This document shows positions 60,027 to 64,000 of a stretch of 64,000 nt of DNA, piece after piece. The stretch is taken from positions 1-64,000 of the forward strand of contig JALVEE010000252.1 in assembly GCA_027008645.1 (NCBI GenBank), given 5' to 3'. The stretch is from Saprospiraceae bacterium (lineage in GTDB: Bacteria; Bacteroidota; Bacteroidia; Chitinophagales; Saprospiraceae). Each line of letters begins with the position of its first letter. The first letter of the stretch is position 1. Under the pieces are notes generated by a model. That model saw only the letters and a program-made list of their open reading frames with translations, did not search any database and was not told the origin of the DNA. The translations under genes were made by a program, and so were the position numbers.

Positions 60027-61101
60027 ACACCCACCCCATCATCACGATAAAAGCCATTAATATTAAATTTATCAAACTGATAGGCAATAAATACTTCCAC
60101 TCCAATGTCAATATCTGATCAATTCTCAACCTTGGGAAAGTCCATCTAAACCACATCAATAAGAAAATCACACCACTTGTTTTTATCATAAACCAAATCG
60201 GTCCGGGTATATAATCCATAATATTATTGAATCCTTCCCAATAAGGGATATGTATTGGTAACCATCCTCCAAGGAATACCGTTACAGCGATTGCTGAAAT
60301 AATAAACATATTCACAAATTCCGCCAAGAAGAAAAATGCAAATTTTATTCCTGAATATTCAGCGTGAAATCCTGCACCTAATTCTGACTCAGCTTCTGTA
60401 AGGTCAAATGGAACTCTGTTAGTCTCCGCCGTCCCTGTTATAATGAATACTATAAATGCAATTATCGCCGGTATATGACCTCTGAATAACCACCATCCCG
60501 CTTGTTGACTCATCACAATTTCATTCATATTAAGTGTGCCGGCGAGTAAAATCATCGCCAAAACAGAAGACAATCCAAGAGATAATTCATAACTTATAAT
60601 AACAGCACCACTTCTCAAAGCACCTATCATAGAATATTTATTATTGCTCGCCCATCCTGCCAATAAAATACCGATAACACCTATGGAGGAAATCGCCATC
60701 ATAAAGAATAGTCCTATATTCACATTATAAGCCGTTAATCCCAAACCATAAGGGATAGCTGCCATAGCCATCAACGCAGCGATAATCAAAAAGAATGGTG
60801 CCAAATTGTACAAGAATTTATCCGCTCTATCTGTTCCTACCAACTCCTTCAATAATAATTTTACAGTATCCGCAACCGTTTGAAACATCCCAAAAGGTCC
60901 AACTCTGTTAGGTCCCAATCGAAATTGGAAAAACCCGGCAATCCTCCTTTCAGCATAAACCAAAACAAGTCCAAGCAATGCAAAAAAGGCTAAAAAGATA
61001 AGCCCTATTATAACCCATTCTGTTATTATAACTCCCAAATCAGGCATAATCGAACTCAACCAATCATGTATTGCTCCCGTCATTTTCGAAAAATCATACA
61101 T
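60022..61101 (-). CDS. nuoH: NADH-quinone oxidoreductase subunit H
   Basis: 359 aa; ERRIAGFFQFRLGPNRVGPFG; NRVPFDLTEAESELGAGFHAEYSG. Confidence 0.97.
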   Translation of the reverse strand: MYDFSKMTGAIHDWLSSIMPDLGVIITEWVIIGLIFLAFFALLGLVLVYAERRIAGFFQFRLGPNRVGPFGMFQTVADTVKLLLKELVGTDRADKFLYNLAPFFLIIAALMAMAAIPYGLGLTAYNVNIGLFFMMAISSIGVIGILLAGWASNNKYSMIGALRSGAVIISYELSLGLSSVLAMILLAGTLNMNEIVMSQQAGWWLFRGHIPAIIAFIVFIITGTAETNRVPFDLTEAESELGAGFHAEYSGIKFAFFFLAEFVNMFIISAIAVTVFLGGWLPIHIPYWEGFNNIMDYIPGPIWFMIKTSGVIFLLMWFRWTFPRLRIDQILTLEWKYLLPISLINLILMAFIVMMGWVF

Positions 61102-61161
61102 ACTCTTTAATTTATTATAGTTTTTTTATAGTTATTTGTTCTATTCCTCTACTATTCTTTC

Positions 61162-62319
61162 TTATCTGTCAATATCAGGAATCACAAAATCCAATGATGA
61201 CATAATCGCTACCAAATCGGCTATTTTATGCCCCCTTGAAATTTTGTCCAATATTGACAAATTGGCAAATCCCGGTGACCTGAATTTCATCCTGTAAGGA
61301 CTCTTTTTACCGTCACTTACGATAAATACCCCAAATTCACCCCTTGCGGATTCTACTTTTTGGTAATACTCACCCTTTGGTAATTTCAAAACCGCAGCTG
61401 TTTTTGTTTCAAAATCCCCTTCAGGAATATTATCAACCAACTGCTCGATTATCTTCATCGATTCCTCCATTTCTTTCATCCTCACCATATATCTATCGTA
61501 AGAATCTCCTCCCTCCATCAATATTTCATTAAAATCAACCCTGTCATATGCACTATACGGATGAATTTTTCTGACATCACAGGAAATATTAGAACCCCTT
61601 GCTGAGGGACCTGAAACTCCATATGCAATAGCATCTTCCTTTGACATATATCCAATTCCTTGAAGCCTTTTCTTGAAAATCACATTACCTGAAAGCAAAG
61701 TATTATACTCAGGCAATGATACTTTAAAGTGCTTGATGAATTCCTTTACTCTCTTCTGAAAATTAGGGTGAATATCAAACATCAAACCACCCGGTTTATT
61801 ATAATTCATGGTCAATCTTGTTCCACATGTCTCTTCCATGATATCATTGATCAGCTCTCTATCTCTAAAAGCATACATAAAAGTAGTAAGCGCTCCAATA
61901 TCCATTCCCATTACTCCCCACCAAAGTTGATGTGAAGCAAGTCTTGTCAATTCAGCAATTATAGTCCTTATCACCTTTACCCTGTCAGGCACTTCTATTT
62001 CCAAAGCGTTTTCCACAGCAAGACAAACAGCTTCGTTATTGATATGAGAAGACAAATAATCCAATCTGTCTGTTAAGTGAACTATTTGCTTATAAGTATC
62101 TCTTTCTGTCATCTTCTCGATACCTCGGTGAATATATCCCAGATCAGGATCTACTTTTTCGATAATCTCTCCATCAAGAGTCAATACAAGTCTCAATACA
62201 CCGTGAGCTGCCGGGTGTTGAGGACCCATATTTATCTTGTATTCTTGAGTTACTAACCCTGTTTTATTGTCAATCTCAGTAGTAGTCATACTAGCTAATC
62301 TTTTGTTTTTTTTAATCAA
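61162..62319 (-). CDS. nuoD: NADH-quinone oxidoreductase subunit D; start may be the internal MTTTEIDNK
   Basis: NMGPQHPAAHGVLRLVLTLDGE. Confidence 0.96.
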   Translation of the reverse strand: MIKKNKRLASMTTTEIDNKTGLVTQEYKINMGPQHPAAHGVLRLVLTLDGEIIEKVDPDLGYIHRGIEKMTERDTYKQIVHLTDRLDYLSSHINNEAVCLAVENALEIEVPDRVKVIRTIIAELTRLASHQLWWGVMGMDIGALTTFMYAFRDRELINDIMEETCGTRLTMNYNKPGGLMFDIHPNFQKRVKEFIKHFKVSLPEYNTLLSGNVIFKKRLQGIGYMSKEDAIAYGVSGPSARGSNISCDVRKIHPYSAYDRVDFNEILMEGGDSYDRYMVRMKEMEESMKIIEQLVDNIPEGDFETKTAAVLKLPKGEYYQKVESARGEFGVFIVSDGKKSPYRMKFRSPGFANLSILDKISRGHKIADLVAIMSSLDFVIPDIDR

Positions 62320-62325
62320 AATGAA

Positions 62326-62778
62326 TTACTTCACGATCATATTTGCTTCATCAACATAATCCTTGCGCAATGGATGTCCTACCCAGTCATCCTGCAAAAA
62401 CAATCTTCTCAAATCAGGATGTCCTGTGAATTTTATTCCCATCAAATCATAAGCCTCTCTTTCATTCAAAATCGCAGTCGGATATATATCAGATATAGTA
62501 TCCAGAGTTTCGTCTTCAGTATTTACATGTACTACAATGATATGTCTGTATTTGGTACTCTCCAAATGATATACCATTCCTCTGTTTTTGCCCCAATCAA
62601 CAGCAGTTAGCGAAAACATATAGTCAAAAGCCGCTTCGCTGTCATCCCTCAATTTGAACATTAAATCCCTCAAATTTTCTTTTGGTACTGTTACAGTCAA
62701 ATACTGGACTCCTTCATCTATAAATTCCAAATCATCCATCCATGAACTCACCAAAACTTGTAATTCCGAATTTGTCAT
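62326..62778 (-). CDS. nuoC: NADH-quinone oxidoreductase subunit C
   Basis: FMGIKFTGHPDLRRLFLQDDWVGHPLRKDY-type signature. Confidence 0.95.
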   Translation of the reverse strand: MTNSELQVLVSSWMDDLEFIDEGVQYLTVTVPKENLRDLMFKLRDDSEAAFDYMFSLTAVDWGKNRGMVYHLESTKYRHIIVVHVNTEDETLDTISDIYPTAILNEREAYDLMGIKFTGHPDLRRLFLQDDWVGHPLRKDYVDEANMIVK

Positions 62779-62867
62779 TTTTTAATTATTTTTCTTTTAA
62801 TACCCGGGGTTTAATGATTTTTACCCGATAAAGTATCCTAATAGAAATCAAAATATTTCAATCACAT

Positions 62868-63443
62868 TCAACCCACTTTCCCTTCATCAAATCCTTCAAT
62901 TGGATTTTTCCTCTTACTATTGTGAAAAGTCTTAATCTTCTCTTGTAGTTTAATCATAGCATCAAGCAATGATTCAGGTCTCGGAGGACATCCGGGTACA
63001 TACACATCAACCGGGATAATATGATCCGCACCTCTAACAACTGAATATGAATTATAGTAAAACGGTCCCCCTGATACTGCACATGCTCCCATTGCAACCA
63101 CATACTTGGGTTCAGCCATTTGATCGTAGAGCTTTCTCAACACAGGTGCCATCTTATTGGTTATAGTACCCGCAATCACTATTACGTCAGCCTGTCTTGG
63201 TGTTGGTCGTGCAACCTCCATTCCAAATCTTGACCAATCGTGTCTGGCAGCGCCGGTTTGCATCATTTCAATAGCACAACAAGATGTACCAAAGTACAAA
63301 GGCCAAAGCGAATTTGACCTTGACCAATTGATTATTTGGTCTAAAACTCCGACTACTATATTTCCTCCATTACCCCCCGGAATAACTTGTCCCGGAAAGG
63401 TATCTTGATTATTTTTATTCTTCATATCTGATTTTACTCCCAT
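62868..63443 (-). CDS. nuoB: NADH-quinone oxidoreductase subunit B
   Basis: [46 protein letters not shown]. Confidence 0.97.
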   Translation of the reverse strand: MGVKSDMKNKNNQDTFPGQVIPGGNGGNIVVGVLDQIINWSRSNSLWPLYFGTSCCAIEMMQTGAARHDWSRFGMEVARPTPRQADVIVIAGTITNKMAPVLRKLYDQMAEPKYVVAMGACAVSGGPFYYNSYSVVRGADHIIPVDVYVPGCPPRPESLLDAMIKLQEKIKTFHNSKRKNPIEGFDEGKVG

Positions 63444-63784
63444 TTTAATGCTTTTTTATTCCATGCATACAATAGACCTATACCAAGGATTACCAAAAAA
63501 ATCAATGCCTCTACAAATGCAACTGTTCCCATTTTCTTCATCACAACAGCCCAAGGAACAAGAAATACTACTTCGACATCAAAAATCAAATAAATAATCG
63601 CAAATAAATAGTATCCAACCTTAAACTGAATCCAGGCATCGCCAAAAGGCTTAATTCCGCATTCCCAAGGATCGAGTTTTTGGGAATTTGATGATCTTGG
63701 TGCAAATAACGCAGCTACCGAAACCGCAATACCAATGAAAAACACACCAACTATAAAAAAAAGTACTAAAGCACTAGAACCCAT
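63434..63784 (-). CDS. nuoA: NADH-quinone oxidoreductase subunit A
   Basis: [42 protein letters not shown]. Confidence 0.96.
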   Translation of the reverse strand: MGSSALVLFFIVGVFFIGIAVSVAALFAPRSSNSQKLDPWECGIKPFGDAWIQFKVGYYLFAIIYLIFDVEVVFLVPWAVVMKKMGTVAFVEALIFLVILGIGLLYAWNKKALKWE

Positions 63785-63820
63785 ATCTTTATTATTGAAT
63801 TATAAAATATTAAAATCTAT

Positions 63821-64000
63821 CTATTTAACTTCATAAGTTTCTCCACTCGCAAACAATTCATTTACCGACTTGAATTTTGCTTGACTTTTCATTTGCTCAA
63901 TTCTTTCAGTACACAATTCATCGTAAGTCTTCTCTTCGACAGCCCTGATTATACCTGTCACAACTGGCATATGCAATCTTGCAAGCATCAAATGCAATGT
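63821..64000 (-). CDS. C-terminal part of a 2-oxoacid:ferredoxin oxidoreductase beta subunit-like protein (KorB-like), truncated by window end
   Basis: Reads ...TLHLMLARLHMPVVTGIIRAVEEKTYDELCTERIEQMKSQAKFKSVNELFASGETYEVK*; tail resembles KorB-type C-termini. Confidence 0.5.
   Translation of the reverse strand, partial: TLHLMLARLHMPVVTGIIRAVEEKTYDELCTERIEQMKSQAKFKSVNELFASGETYEVK

Overview
The window is a 64-kb chromosomal segment of a low-GC Bacteroidota genome. Supporting signs are SusC/SusD and TonB receptors, a T9SS C-terminal sorting domain, TTTG-N19/20-TAnnTTTG promoters and A-rich ribosome-binding regions. Left to right it carries: a 5'-truncated surface/effector-like protein; a TonB receptor locus with an OprC-like CxxxM (CPNRM) copper-type motif; a LacI-family regulator divergent from a SusC/SusD pair; a DUF2202 protein; an RND tripartite efflux operon; an ECF sigma / membrane protein / c-type cytochrome cluster; a seven-gene methionine operon (metY-metX-thrA-metF-asd-split metH) on the minus strand; prs, moxR, a NUDIX gene, a PLP decarboxylase, a C-terminal processing protease and a GCS2-CBS fusion; an AAA-ATPase/PD-(D/E)XK gene; tRNA-Lys(TTT); a Kv-like channel and threonine aldolase; and an 11-subunit nuo operon (A-D, H-N, no E/F/G). 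A T9SS cargo gene is wedged into the nuo operon, and a likely KorB lies upstream of it. The most interesting signal is in the 5' leader of the methionine operon (about 34,927-35,284, minus strand). It contains two consecutive unannotated Met-rich leader peptides, MKKINKNIMNMMSLMCKSIYARDIIV and MNTFSSIQFTTNNMMQMMQMMMRIMQWYYLY. Each is followed by a strong intrinsic terminator, and each carries, downstream of its Met codons, a segment complementary to the 5' side of its own terminator, i.e. a candidate antiterminator. Both sit behind one Bacteroidota-type promoter. This reads as a tandem ribosome-stalling methionine attenuator. Two families of dispersed imperfect-palindromic (MITE-like) elements, a decayed DUF4143 remnant, and a 10-unit heptamer array at the nuoH/nuoI junction were also found.
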